Shown: in pieces, positions 8,271 to 19,455 of the stretch
Layout of the letters: each line of letters begins with the position of its first letter
Position numbering within the stretch: the first letter of the stretch is position 1
Assembly (NCBI RefSeq): GCF_004328075.1
Contig: NZ_SJFN01000029.1
Coordinates: forward strand, 24,072-61,107
Length of the DNA: 37,036 bases
Reading direction: 5' to 3'
DNA from: Siculibacillus lacustris
Lineage (GTDB): Bacteria; Pseudomonadota; Alphaproteobacteria; Rhizobiales; Ancalomicrobiaceae
Position numbers and translations under genes: made by a program
Notes under the pieces: generated by a model
What the model saw: only the letters and a program-made list of their open reading frames with translations
Told to the model about the DNA's origin: nothing
The model's database searches: none

Positions 8271-9188
8271 TCACAGCATCGCCGCCGCCCGCTCGACGGC
8301 GAGCGTGGCGAACAGCGCGAACAGATGGACGATCGAGAAGCCGAACAGGCGGCGGCAGGCCCGCCGTGCGGCGTCACCCTCACGCCGCCGGTAGACCAGC
8401 CCGGCGAGTGCGACGAAGGCGAGGCCGCCGAGGCCGGCGACCAGCGCATAGGCCGGGCCGGCGAAGCCGAGGATCCAGGGCGAGAGGCCGACCGGCAGGA
8501 GCAGCACGGCGTAGGCGAGGATATGGGCGCGGGTGGCGTCGGGGCCGGCGACCACCGGCAGCATCGGCACGCCGGCGCGGGCATAGTCGTCGCTGCGCAC
8601 CAGGGCGAGCGACCAGAAGTGCGGCGGCGTCCACACGAAGACGATGGCGAACAGCACGATCGGCGCCCAGGCCAGCGATCCGGTCGCCGCGGCCCAGGCG
8701 ACAACCGGTGGCAGAGCGCCGGCGGCCCCGCCGATGACGATGTTCTGGACGGTGCGGCGCTTGAGGATCATCGAATAGACGACGACGTAGAAGAAGATGG
8801 TGAAGGCCAAGAGCCCGGCCGCCAGCCAGCCGCCGGTGAGGCCGAGCACCAGCACCGAACCGACCGCCAGCGTCAGGCCGAAGCTCAGGGCCTCCTCGGG
8901 GGCGATGCGGCCGGCGGGGATCGGGCGGTTGCGGGTGCGGGTCATGATCGCGTCGATGTCGGCGTCCCACCACTGATTGAGCGCACCGGACGCCCCGGCG
9001 CCGACGGCGATCGCCAGGATCGACACCGCATCGACGACGATCGAGCCGCGATGGGGGGCGATCCACAGGCCGACGAAGGCGGTGAAGACGACCAGCGACA
9101 TCACCCGCGGCTTGAGCAGCGCCCAATAGTCGGCCGGGGCGGCGAGCGAGATCCGCAGCGCCGGAGCGGAAAGGCCGATGTCGGTCAT
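8271..9188 (-). CDS. ctaB: Heme O synthase (protoheme IX farnesyltransferase)
   Basis: A 305-residue polytopic membrane enzyme of the UbiA prenyltransferase superfamily that adds farnesyl to heme b to give heme o, the precursor of heme a. The first prenyl-diphosphate/Mg motif is N71-QWWDADID (D75, D77, D79), followed by [13 protein letters not shown]; the second region is [26 protein letters not shown], characteristic of CtaB and not of UbiA. ATG 9188 has GAGGAG upstream. It is separated from ctaD by about 250 nt that contain a pair of hairpin repeats. Confidence 0.96.
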   Translation of the reverse strand: MTDIGLSAPALRISLAAPADYWALLKPRVMSLVVFTAFVGLWIAPHRGSIVVDAVSILAIAVGAGASGALNQWWDADIDAIMTRTRNRPIPAGRIAPEEALSFGLTLAVGSVLVLGLTGGWLAAGLLAFTIFFYVVVYSMILKRRTVQNIVIGGAAGALPPVVAWAAATGSLAWAPIVLFAIVFVWTPPHFWSLALVRSDDYARAGVPMLPVVAGPDATRAHILAYAVLLLPVGLSPWILGFAGPAYALVAGLGGLAFVALAGLVYRRREGDAARRACRRLFGFSIVHLFALFATLAVERAAAML

Positions 9189-9241
9189 GGGGCGTCTCCT
9201 CGGGTTGCGGATCGTTCGGTGCGGGATGGGACGAGAGGCCC

Positions 9242-9283
9242 AGCCCCCTCTCCCTGTCCCTCCCCCTCCAGGGGGGAGGGGAC
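9242..9283 (+). repeat. Hairpin repeat, copy C of a head-to-head pair
   Basis: A 42-nt unit related to 5152-5192, differing mainly in the loop (TCCA instead of ACAA). Its own arms (CCCTCCCCC and GGGGGAGGG) pair. It lies between ctaD and ctaB inside the oxidase operon. Confidence 0.85.
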
Positions 9284-9357
9284 GTTGGGGCCATGGCGCC
9301 CGTCAAATCGGCTCTGCACCGCGCCGACCTGTCGTTTTCGAAGACCCTCTCCACCGG

Positions 9358-9400
9358 GTCCCCTCCCCCCCTGGAGGGGGAGGGACAGGGAGGGGGGGCT
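9358..9400 (-). repeat. Hairpin repeat, copy D of a head-to-head pair
   Basis: The inverse of 9242-9283 with one mismatch and one single-base insertion, separated from it by about 74 nt. The pair lies just downstream of the ctaD stop on the operon's transcript. Confidence 0.85.
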
Positions 9401-9435
9401 CGGACTCGCGGTCGAAACGGCGCGCCCCTCCCCGC

Positions 9436-12032
<2,597 letters not shown>

Positions 12033-12482
12033 CGATCCGCCCCCTCTCGTCGAACGCCGCCGCCTTCCCGGCGCGGCCTTCGGATGTTCCTCGTGACCGT
12101 CGGGTTCGACCGGGGTCGCCCCCTCGCCGCCATCGGGCTCGTCGCGCTCGTTGCCCCGGCGCGACGTTTCGTCCCGCCCGGATTTGATCCAGGTCAACGA
12201 CTACGTAAGAATGCACACAGGTCCAACGCCGACGCAACGGTGTCGGATCCTCGCCCTCCGGAAAATACCGGATGCCGCCGACGACCGAAGCTCGCCGTCG
12301 GCCGCCGCCCGAAGGCCGCCACGATCGTCGCCCAAGGAGGGCTGCGCCGCGCGAGCGGCGGCGGGGCTGGCCACGGGGGCCGGCTTGGGGCAATTTCCGA
12401 TCGTCGCGGCGCCCTCGCGATTCGCGCCCGCACGACGGCGGCGCACGGGATCCGGGGCGGCCCCGGACGGAGGTTTCGAGAC
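12033..12482. other. Divergent intergenic region of ctaC and the ialB-like gene
   Basis: About 450 nt without a convincing gene; the open frames here lack ribosome-binding sites and family resemblance. It must hold the oxidase operon promoter (reading left) and probably that of the ialB-like gene (reading right). The clearest element is the FNR-type box at 12184-12197. The sequence around it (12180-12225) is less GC-rich than its surroundings, as expected for a promoter, but I could not assign confident -10/-35 boxes. Confidence 0.6.
12184..12197. promoter_or_regulatory. FNR/FixK/ANR-type operator
   Basis: TTGATCCAGGTCAA matches the CRP/FNR-family consensus TTGAT-N4-ATCAA at 9 of 10 specified positions. 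It lies 151 nt upstream of the ctaC start and 285 nt upstream of the ialB-like gene. In alphaproteobacteria FnrL and FixK proteins bind such boxes and adjust terminal oxidase expression to oxygen. Which gene it controls and in which direction cannot be told from sequence alone. Confidence 0.65.
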
Positions 12483-13010
12483 ATGTCGCATCGCTACACC
12501 ATGGGACGCCGGGCCGGTCTCGCCGCGGCGGCCGTCGCGTTCGCCGGGCTGATCGCCGCGACGGCGTCTCCGGTTCTGGCGCAAGGGGCGGTGAAGTCGT
12601 CGTACGGCGACTGGCAGATCCGCTGCGACACGCCGCCGGGCGCCAAATCCGAGCAGTGCGCGCTGATCCAGAACGTCACCGCCGAGGACCGGCCCAACGT
12701 CGGCCTCAGCGTGATCGTGCTGAAGACCGCCGACAAGAAGCAGAAGATCCTGCGCATCCTGGCGCCGCTCGGGGTGCTGCTGCCCTCGGGGCTGGGGCTC
12801 AGGGTCGATCAGGCCGACGTCGGCCGCACCCCCTTCGTGCGCTGCCTGCCCAACGGCTGCATCGCCGAAGTGGTGATGGACGACAAGCTGACCGACCAGA
12901 TCAAGGCCGGGACCACCGCGACCTTCATCGTCTTCCAGACCCCGGAAGAGGGCATCGGCATCCCGATCGCGCTCAAGGGCTTCGGCGAGGGCTTCGACAA
13001 GCTGCCGTGA
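12483..13010 (+). CDS. Invasion-associated locus B (IalB) family protein
   Basis: A 175-residue exported protein. The N-terminal signal peptide ends near SPVLAQ-GA (about residue 34). The mature part begins with YGDWQIRCD, the IalB hallmark, and has four cysteines in two pairs (RC...EQC, and RC with NGC near 120-127) that are likely disulfides, then QTPEEGIGIPIALKGFGEGF at the end. The family was named from Bartonella, but homologues are widespread in harmless alphaproteobacteria, so no virulence role is implied. ATG 12483 has GGAGG about 9 nt upstream. The role in this organism is unknown. Confidence 0.88.
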   Translation: MSHRYTMGRRAGLAAAAVAFAGLIAATASPVLAQGAVKSSYGDWQIRCDTPPGAKSEQCALIQNVTAEDRPNVGLSVIVLKTADKKQKILRILAPLGVLLPSGLGLRVDQADVGRTPFVRCLPNGCIAEVVMDDKLTDQIKAGTTATFIVFQTPEEGIGIPIALKGFGEGFDKLP

Positions 13011-13104
13011 GGGGCGACGTTTTTCGGTGCGACGGCGTGCAATCGGGGACTTCGCGCCCTAGATTGATCGGAGCACGTCCCATCGGAACCGAAGCGAGCC
13101 CCCC

Positions 13105-14535
13105 ATGACCGTTCCCGCCACCGATCTCTTCGCGTCCGCCGGCCTCGATCCGGAGGTCGCCCGGAAGATCACGGCGGCGGCCACCGACGGCGCCGACGAC
13201 GGCGAGCTCTATCTCGAATATCGCCAGTCGGAATCGCTGGTGTTCGACAACGGCCGCCTCAAGGGCGCGAGTTTCGACACCACGCAAGGGTTCGGCCTGC
13301 GCGCCGTGACCGGCGAGGTCTCGGGCTTCGCCCATTCCGGCGAGATCTCGGAGAGCGCCCTGAAGCGCGCCGCCGACGCCGTCTCGGCGGTGCGCGGTGG
13401 CCGTTCGGGCACCTGGGCGGCGGCGCCCGGCAAGACCAACGCCCGGCTCTACCGCGACGACAACCCGATCGGCGCGCCGACCTTCGAGGAGAAGGCGAAA
13501 CTCCTCGCCGAGATCGATGCCCATGCCCGGGCGCTCGACCCGCGGGTGCGGCAGGTCTCGGCTTCGCTCGCCGCCACCTGGCAGGTGGTCGAGATCCTGC
13601 GCCCCGACGGCCAGCGCTTCACCGACGTGCGGCCGCTGGTGCGGCTCAACGTCTCGGTGATCGTCGGCGAAGGCGCGCGCCAGGAGAGCGGCAGCCACGG
13701 CTTCGGCGGGCGCGAGGGCTTCCAGCGCTTCGTCACCCCCGAGCGCTGGCGCCATGCGGTCGACGAGGCGCTGCGTCAGGCACTGGTCAATCTCGCCGCC
13801 GAGCCGGCCCCGGCCGGGACCTTCGACGTGGTGCTCGGGCCGGGCTGGCCGGGCGTGCTGCTGCACGAGGCGGTCGGCCACGGGCTCGAAGGCGACTTCA
13901 ACCGCAAGAAGACCTCGGCCTTCGCCGGATTGATGGGCGAGCGGGTGGCGGCGCCCGGCGTGACCATCGTCGACGACGGGACGCTGCCCGACCTGCGCGG
14001 CTCGATCAGTTTCGACGACGAGGGCACGCCGTCGGGCTCGACCACCCTGATCGAGGACGGCATCCTGGTCGGCCTGATGCAGGACCGCCAGAACGCCCGC
14101 CTGATGGGCGTGGCCCCCACCGGCAACGGCCGCCGTCAGTCCTATGCCCATCCGCCGCAGCCGCGCATGACCAACACCTTCATGCGCGCCGGATCGATGG
14201 ATCCGGGCGAGATCCTGGCCTCGGTCGCCGACGGCATCTATGCGGTCAATTTCGGCGGCGGGCAGGTCGACATCACCTCGGGCAAGTTCGTGTTCGAATG
14301 CACCGAAGCCTATCGGGTGCTGGGCGGCAAGATCGTCCACCCGGTCAAGGGGGCGATGCTGATCGGCAACGGCGCCGACGCGCTGACCCGGGTCAAGATG
14401 ATCGGCGACGACCTGATGCTCGATCCCGGGATCGGCACCTGCGGCAAGGGCGGCCAGGGCGTGCCGGTCGGTGTCGGCCAGCCGACGCTCAGGATCGACG
14501 CCCTGACGGTCGGCGGCACCGACGCCCGCCGCTGA
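13105..14535 (+). CDS. tldD: Metalloprotease TldD
   Basis: A 476-residue protein of the TldD/PmbA (U62) family. The zinc/catalytic motif HExxxH is at about residues 254-259 (HEAVGH), followed by GLEGDFNRKKTSAF; other family marks are PGWPGVLLHEAVGHG, FDDEGTPSGST and YAHPPQPRMTNT. TldD pairs with TldE/PmbA to degrade unfolded or modified peptides in the cytoplasm (known for microcin B17 maturation and CcdA turnover). Its partner is encoded at 26364-27707 on the other strand. ATG 13105 fits the family start although the ribosome-binding site is weak. Confidence 0.97.
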   Translation: MTVPATDLFASAGLDPEVARKITAAATDGADDGELYLEYRQSESLVFDNGRLKGASFDTTQGFGLRAVTGEVSGFAHSGEISESALKRAADAVSAVRGGRSGTWAAAPGKTNARLYRDDNPIGAPTFEEKAKLLAEIDAHARALDPRVRQVSASLAATWQVVEILRPDGQRFTDVRPLVRLNVSVIVGEGARQESGSHGFGGREGFQRFVTPERWRHAVDEALRQALVNLAAEPAPAGTFDVVLGPGWPGVLLHEAVGHGLEGDFNRKKTSAFAGLMGERVAAPGVTIVDDGTLPDLRGSISFDDEGTPSGSTTLIEDGILVGLMQDRQNARLMGVAPTGNGRRQSYAHPPQPRMTNTFMRAGSMDPGEILASVADGIYAVNFGGGQVDITSGKFVFECTEAYRVLGGKIVHPVKGAMLIGNGADALTRVKMIGDDLMLDPGIGTCGKGGQGVPVGVGQPTLRIDALTVGGTDARR

Positions 14536-14562
14536 GGCGGGCCGGACCCGTCCGAGCCGGGA

Positions 14563-14585
14563 CGCGGCGGCGTCACGTCGCCGCG
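14563..14585 (+). terminator. Hairpin downstream of tldD
   Basis: CGCGGCG (14563-14569) pairs perfectly with CGCCGCG (14579-14585) around a 9-nt loop, 27 nt after the tldD stop. No T-run follows. Confidence 0.4.
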
Positions 14586-14679
14586 CGCGTAGTCGCACGC
14601 GATTGCCAGCCTCGGTGGGAGCATTGCAGCGCACACACCAACGTGATCGCCGCGAGGGCGGACGTGCGTGCAATTCATG

Positions 14680-14699
14680 GCGGAATCGCCCGATTCCGC
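14680..14699. promoter_or_regulatory. Perfect inverted repeat upstream of the RND operon
   Basis: GCGGAATCG, two bases, CGATTCCGC: a perfect 9-bp inverted repeat about 130 nt upstream of the adaptor start. It could be an operator for a dimeric regulator (TetR-type repressors often control RND pumps) or an RNA hairpin. No regulator gene is adjacent. Confidence 0.45.
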
Positions 14700-14719
14700 G
14701 GCTACCGTGACCTGACTGA

Positions 14720-14729
14720 CATGTACATG
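14720..14729. promoter_or_regulatory. Palindrome in the RND operon leader
   Basis: CATGTACATG is a perfect 10-bp palindrome 100 nt upstream of the adaptor start. It falls in the 17-nt spacer between a weak CTGACT (14713-14718) and TAACGG (14736-14741), the classical place for a repressor site, but those boxes are poor. Confidence 0.3.
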
Positions 14730-14829
14730 ATCCGTAACGGGACTTAAGGAGGTATGGTGCATTCTCCCGGAGGCTCCGCCTCGGGGGGGCCAGCACCGCC
14801 GCCGCTCCCTTGCTTCGGAAGAGATCCGT

Positions 14830-16044
14830 ATGTCGCGTCGATCGCCGTCACTCGTCCGCCTCGGCCACCTCGGCCTCGCCGCCTTCGTCTTCGCCGCGCC
14901 GCTGGCGCTCGGGTCGGGGCCGGGCCCGTGGGCGCAGAGCGCCGACCCGGCCAAGCCGGCGGCCGCGTCGCTGGCCAAGGCGGCGCCGAAGCGCCCGCCG
15001 GTGCCGGTCAAGGTGTCGACGCTGTCGACCCGGGCGATCCCGACGGTGCTCGACGTGGTCGGTACCGCCCAGGCGATCGCCTCGATCCCGGTCAAGACCC
15101 GCATCGACAGCCAGATCGAATGGGTCGGGGCGGAAGAGGGCGACCGGGTCAAGGCCGGTCAGGTGATCTTCCGGCTCGACGCGCGGGCGATCCAGGCGCA
15201 GGTCGCCCAGGCCCGCGCGGTGCTGCTGCGCGATCAGGCCCAGGCGACGCTGGTCGCCTCCGACCTCGAGCGCACCGAACAACTGGTCGCGACCAAGACC
15301 AAGAGCGCCCGCGATCTCGAATCGGCCAAGACCCTGGTCGCGGCCCAGGACGCGACGATCGCCGCCGACCGCGCCTCATTGGAAAATCTGGTGGTCCAGG
15401 CCTCCTATTACGAGATCAAGAGCCCGATCGACGGACGGGTCGGGTCGATCCCGCTGAAGCCGGGGTCGTCGATCCGCGCCGCGGATTCGACCCTGCTCGC
15501 GACAATCAATCAGCTCGATCCGATCTACGTCTCCTTCGCGGTGCCGCAGTCGGCGGTGACCGCACTCCGGACCGCGATGAAGGCCGGCGACGTGCCGGTG
15601 TCGGTGGTCCAGCCCGGCAGCCGCCGCACCCTCACCGGCAAGGTCGCGTTCATCGAGAACACCCTCGACGTCACCTCGGGCACGCTCGGGGTCAAGGCTG
15701 CGGTGGTCAACACCGACGAACAGTTGCTGCCGGGCGAATTCGTCCAGGTCCGCGTGGTGTTGCAGACCGATCCGCAGGCGATCGCCGTGCCTGACTCGGC
15801 GGTGCAGCTCGGTCAGGCCGGCCCCTTCGTCTATGTCGTCGGCACCGGCGACACCGCCGAGGTCCGGCGGGTGTCGATCGACCGCACCATCGACGGTTCG
15901 AGCGTGATCAGCCGCGGCCTTGCCGCCGGTGATCGGGTGGTCACCGACGGTCAGTTGCGCCTGTTCCCCGGCGCCTCGCTCGAAATCGGCAAGACGGCGG
16001 AAGGCCAGCCCGAAACGCCGACGCCGACCAAGTCGGGGTCGTGA
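14830..16044 (+). CDS. RND efflux periplasmic adaptor subunit (MdtA/AcrA-like)
   Basis: A 404-residue membrane-fusion protein. The order is: signal peptide (about 1-37), membrane-proximal strand PVKVSTLSTRAIPTVLDVVGTAQA, lipoyl-half IDSQIEWVGAEEGDRVKAGQVIFRLD, alpha-helical hairpin (about 118-190), second lipoyl half YEIKSPIDGRVGSIPLKPGS, beta-barrel (LDPIYVSFAVP) and C-terminal strands ending GDRVVTDGQLRLFPGASLE. It bridges the inner-membrane pump to an outer-membrane channel. ATG 14830 has GGAAGAG upstream. A perfect AAGGAGGT occurs 77 nt further upstream without a fitting ATG. Its TGA overlaps a GTG at the pump gene, so the two are coupled. No outer-membrane factor gene is present. Confidence 0.94.
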   Translation: MSRRSPSLVRLGHLGLAAFVFAAPLALGSGPGPWAQSADPAKPAAASLAKAAPKRPPVPVKVSTLSTRAIPTVLDVVGTAQAIASIPVKTRIDSQIEWVGAEEGDRVKAGQVIFRLDARAIQAQVAQARAVLLRDQAQATLVASDLERTEQLVATKTKSARDLESAKTLVAAQDATIAADRASLENLVVQASYYEIKSPIDGRVGSIPLKPGSSIRAADSTLLATINQLDPIYVSFAVPQSAVTALRTAMKAGDVPVSVVQPGSRRTLTGKVAFIENTLDVTSGTLGVKAAVVNTDEQLLPGEFVQVRVVLQTDPQAIAVPDSAVQLGQAGPFVYVVGTGDTAEVRRVSIDRTIDGSSVISRGLAAGDRVVTDGQLRLFPGASLEIGKTAEGQPETPTPTKSGS

Positions 16045-16049
16045 CCGCC

Positions 16050-19000
16050 ATGTCGATTTCCGCTCCCTTCATCCGCCGCCCGGTCGCCACCATCCTGATG
16101 ATGGTCGCCTTCGTCGCCGCCGGCCTGTTCGGCTACAAGCAACTGCCGGTCGCCGCGGTGCCGCGCGTCGACTACCCGACCATCTCGGTCAGCGCCTCGC
16201 TGCCGGGGGCGGGACCGGAGACCATGGCGAGTTCGGTCGCCTCGGTGCTCGAGCGTCAGTTCTCCGGCATAGCCGGCCTGACCTCGATGTCGTCGGTGTC
16301 GACCACCGGCCAGACCAGCATCACCCTGCAGTTCGATCTCGCCCGACCGGTCGACGGCGCCGCCCTCGACGTCCAGGCGGCGATCGGTGCGGCGGCCCGT
16401 CAGCTGCCGATCGAGATGCCGTCGCCGCCGAGTTTCCGCAAGGTCAATCCGGCCGACCAGCCGATCCTGTTCGTCGCCGCCAAGTCGGACGTGATGCGGC
16501 TGTCGGACGTCGACGACTATGCCGAGACCAACATCGCCCAGCGCCTGTCGACCCTGCCCGGGGTCGCTCAGGTCAGCGTCTACGGCGCCCAGAAATACGC
16601 GGTGCGGATCAAGGCCGATCTCGACGCGCTCGCCGCCCGCGGCCTGACCGTCGACGACCTCAAGACGGCGATCGCCGCCGCCAACACCAATTCGCCGGTC
16701 GGCGCCCTGACCGGACCGTCGCGCAGCACCACGCTGACAGCGACCGGACCGATCGACCGGGCGAGCGGCTACATGCCGGTGATCGTCACCTGGCAGAACG
16801 GCGCGCCCGTGCGGGTCGGCGACGTCGCCAAGGCGATCGACAGCGTCGAGAACGACAAGGTCGCCGCCTGGCTCGACGGCACCCGCAGCATCATGCTGGC
16901 GATCCAACGTCAGCCCGACGCCAATACCGTCGAGGTGGTCGACCGGATCCGCGCGGTGCTGCCGTCGATCACCGCCGACATGCCGCCGGCGATGAGCGTG
17001 CAGGTGATGAACGACCGCTCGATCTCGATCCGCTCGTCGATCGAGGACGTCGAAGTGACGCTGGCGATCGCCATGATGCTGGTGATCGGGGTGATCTACC
17101 TGTTTCTGAAATCCGCGCGGGTGACGATCATCCCGGCGCTGGCCCTGCCGGTGTCGCTGATCGGCACCTTCGCCGGCATGTACCTGTTCGGGTTCTCGAT
17201 CGACAACATCTCGCTGCTCGCCCTGACCCTGGCGGTGGGCTTCGTGGTCGACGACGCGATCGTCATGCTCGAGAACATCATGCGCCACGTCGAACTCGGT
17301 GAACCGCCGATGCGCGCGGCGTTCATCGGCGCCAAGGAGGTCGGCTTCACCATCGTGTCGATGACCATCTCGCTGGTGGCGGTGTTCATTCCCGTGCTGT
17401 TCATGGGCGGCGTGGTCGGCCGGATGTTCTTCGAGTTCGGCGTCACCATCACCCTGGCGATCCTGATCTCCGGCGCGGTGTCGCTGACGTTGACGCCGAT
17501 GCTGGCGGCTCGGGTGATCGACGAGAACCATCTCCACCGCCGCCCGAACTTCGTGGTGCGCGGCTTCGACGCGCTGTTCTCGGCGATCACGCGGTTCTAT
17601 TCGGTGTCCCTCGACGTGGTGCTGAAGGCCAAATGGCTGATGCTGGTGGTGCTGGCGGCGACGCTGGCCTGGACCGTCCAGCTCTACGGCGTGACCCCCA
17701 AGGGCTTCTTCCCCCAGGAAGACACGGCGATGCTCAACGCCTCGACCCAGGGGCCGGACGACGCCGCCTTCACGGCGATGGCGGCGCGTCAGAACGAGGT
17801 CGCCGACGTGATCCGCGCCGATCCCGACGTGATCAGCGTGATGTCGACGGTGGGTGCCGGCTCGCAGGGCGCCAACCAGAGTTCGGGGCGGATGTTCATC
17901 ACCCTGAAGCCGAAGCGCGAGCGCACCGCGACCTCCGACGAGGTGATCCAGCGGCTGCGCAAGGCGACCGCCGCGGTGCCGGGCATCAACACCTATTTCC
18001 AGAACGTCCAGAACATCAACATCGGCACGATGTCGTCGCGGGCGCAGTGGCAATACACCATCCAGGCGGCCGACTTCCAGGAACTGAAGGAGATCGCGCC
18101 CAAACTCGAGAGCCGGATCCGTCAGGTGCCGGGTATCCTCGACGTCTCCTCCGATCTGCAGATCAAGGGCCGCCAGGCGATCGTCGACATCGATCGCGAC
18201 CGCGCCTCCAAGCTCGGGCTGACCGTCGATCAGGTGCGCTCGCGGCTCTATTCGGCCTATGGCACGCGGGTGGTCTCGACCATCTTCACCGACACTTCGA
18301 GCTATTCGGTGATCCTCGAGGCCGCCGACGTCTATACGACCGGGCCGGACAAGCTGCGCCGGCTGACGATCAAGACGCCGGCCGGGGCGACCGTGCCGCT
18401 CGACGCGATCGCCACGGTGCGCGAAGCCCCGGCGCCGACGCTGGTCAACCACAAGGGCCAGCTGCCGTCGGTGACGATCTCGTTCAACCTGCAGCCGGGC
18501 ACCGCGCTGTCCCAGGCGGTCGCGGCGATCCAGACCATCCAGACCGAGGTCGGCCTGCCGGAGACGGTGGCGACCGGCTTCTCGGGCACCGCCCAGATCT
18601 TCCAGGACGCGGTCGCCGGCCAGGGGCTCCTGGTGTTCGCGGCGGTGCTGGTGATCTACATCGTTCTCGGCATCCTCTACGAGAGCTTCATCCACCCGAT
18701 CACCATCCTGTCGGGCCTGCCGTCGGCGGGCATCGGCGCGCTGCTGACCCTGCAGTTGTTCAAGCTCGACCTGTCGGTGATCGCGATGATCGGCATGATC
18801 ATGCTGATCGGCATCGTGAAGAAGAACTCGATCATGATCGTCGACTTCGCGGTGGAGCGGCGGGCCTCGGGCCTGTCGGCGGTCGAGGCGGTGCACGAGG
18901 CCTGTCTGCTGCGCTTCCGGCCGATCATGATGACCAGCCTCGCGGCGATCCTCGGCACGCTGCCGATCGCGTTGGGCGTCGGCGCCGGCGCCGAGCTGCG

Positions 19001-19178
19001 CCAGCCGCTCGGTCTGGCGGTGGTCGGCGGCCTGATCGTGTCGCAGGTGCTGACCCTCTACATGACGCCGGTGGTCTATCTGCTGCTCGATCCCTTCACC
19101 AACACCCGCCCGGTCGGTGACGAGGACGAGGGCGAAGCCGCCGACGTGATCGCCGGACACCCGCACGCCGCCGAGTGA
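16050..19178 (+). CDS. RND efflux pump, inner-membrane transporter (MdtB/C-like)
   Basis: A 1042-residue, 12-TM proton-driven exporter of the HAE1 group. It opens with SISAPFIRRPVATIL, the family's N-terminus. Proton-relay residues are present: D401-D402 in TM4 (VVDDAIVMLEN) and K925 in TM10 (GIVKKNSIMIVDF). Two large periplasmic loops follow TM1 and TM7 as usual. I chose ATG 16050; a GTG at 16041 overlapping the adaptor stop would add only three residues. The substrate (drugs, bile-like compounds, metabolites) cannot be predicted. The gene is followed by a strong hairpin, so the operon is probably just adaptor plus pump. Confidence 0.96.
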   Translation: MSISAPFIRRPVATILMMVAFVAAGLFGYKQLPVAAVPRVDYPTISVSASLPGAGPETMASSVASVLERQFSGIAGLTSMSSVSTTGQTSITLQFDLARPVDGAALDVQAAIGAAARQLPIEMPSPPSFRKVNPADQPILFVAAKSDVMRLSDVDDYAETNIAQRLSTLPGVAQVSVYGAQKYAVRIKADLDALAARGLTVDDLKTAIAAANTNSPVGALTGPSRSTTLTATGPIDRASGYMPVIVTWQNGAPVRVGDVAKAIDSVENDKVAAWLDGTRSIMLAIQRQPDANTVEVVDRIRAVLPSITADMPPAMSVQVMNDRSISIRSSIEDVEVTLAIAMMLVIGVIYLFLKSARVTIIPALALPVSLIGTFAGMYLFGFSIDNISLLALTLAVGFVVDDAIVMLENIMRHVELGEPPMRAAFIGAKEVGFTIVSMTISLVAVFIPVLFMGGVVGRMFFEFGVTITLAILISGAVSLTLTPMLAARVIDENHLHRRPNFVVRGFDALFSAITRFYSVSLDVVLKAKWLMLVVLAATLAWTVQLYGVTPKGFFPQEDTAMLNASTQGPDDAAFTAMAARQNEVADVIRADPDVISVMSTVGAGSQGANQSSGRMFITLKPKRERTATSDEVIQRLRKATAAVPGINTYFQNVQNINIGTMSSRAQWQYTIQAADFQELKEIAPKLESRIRQVPGILDVSSDLQIKGRQAIVDIDRDRASKLGLTVDQVRSRLYSAYGTRVVSTIFTDTSSYSVILEAADVYTTGPDKLRRLTIKTPAGATVPLDAIATVREAPAPTLVNHKGQLPSVTISFNLQPGTALSQAVAAIQTIQTEVGLPETVATGFSGTAQIFQDAVAGQGLLVFAAVLVIYIVLGILYESFIHPITILSGLPSAGIGALLTLQLFKLDLSVIAMIGMIMLIGIVKKNSIMIVDFAVERRASGLSAVEAVHEACLLRFRPIMMTSLAAILGTLPIALGVGAGAELRQPLGLAVVGGLIVSQVLTLYMTPVVYLLLDPFTNTRPVGDEDEGEAADVIAGHPHAAE

Positions 19179-19200
19179 ACGACCCTTCGCGCCTGCGCTC

Positions 19201-19234
19201 CGGCCCGCGTCGTCCCTGAAGGGTGCGCGGGCCG
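19201..19234 (+). terminator. Hairpin terminator of the RND operon
   Basis: CGGCCCGCG (19201-19209) pairs perfectly with CGCGGGCCG (19226-19234); inside the 16-nt loop CCCT and AGGG can pair too. It starts 23 nt after the pump stop. There is no T-run. Confidence 0.5.
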
Positions 19235-19455
19235 TCGCATGTCCGCCCTCCGGGCGCCGCCGGCGGGTAACCAAGAAGGCGCCGCCGGGTGGGGATCGCC
19301 CGCTTTCGGCCTTCTCCATGCCACATCCGCCGACCAGTCTTCCGGCCGTGGCGTCGCCCCGACGCCGCCTCGTCGTCCTGCCTCGCGCCTCGGCCCCGAG
19401 CCACCTCACGGTGAGCCCGGTCGGTGGAGGCGTGCCCACTGCCGGAAGCCCGCCG

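Noticed and set aside
12483..13010. Virulence factor because of the name 'invasion-associated locus B'
   Set aside because: The family is common in free-living alphaproteobacteria and there is no other virulence gene in the window.
12272..13108. Open frame across the ctaC/ialB intergenic region on the plus strand
   Set aside because: No family resemblance, weak start, and it overlaps the well-supported IalB-family gene in another frame.
14754..15794. A 346-codon frame starting right after the AAGGAGGT at 14746
   Set aside because: It overlaps the adaptor gene in another frame and shows shadow composition (Arg, Gly and Pro rich). Only a very short leader peptide would be credible.
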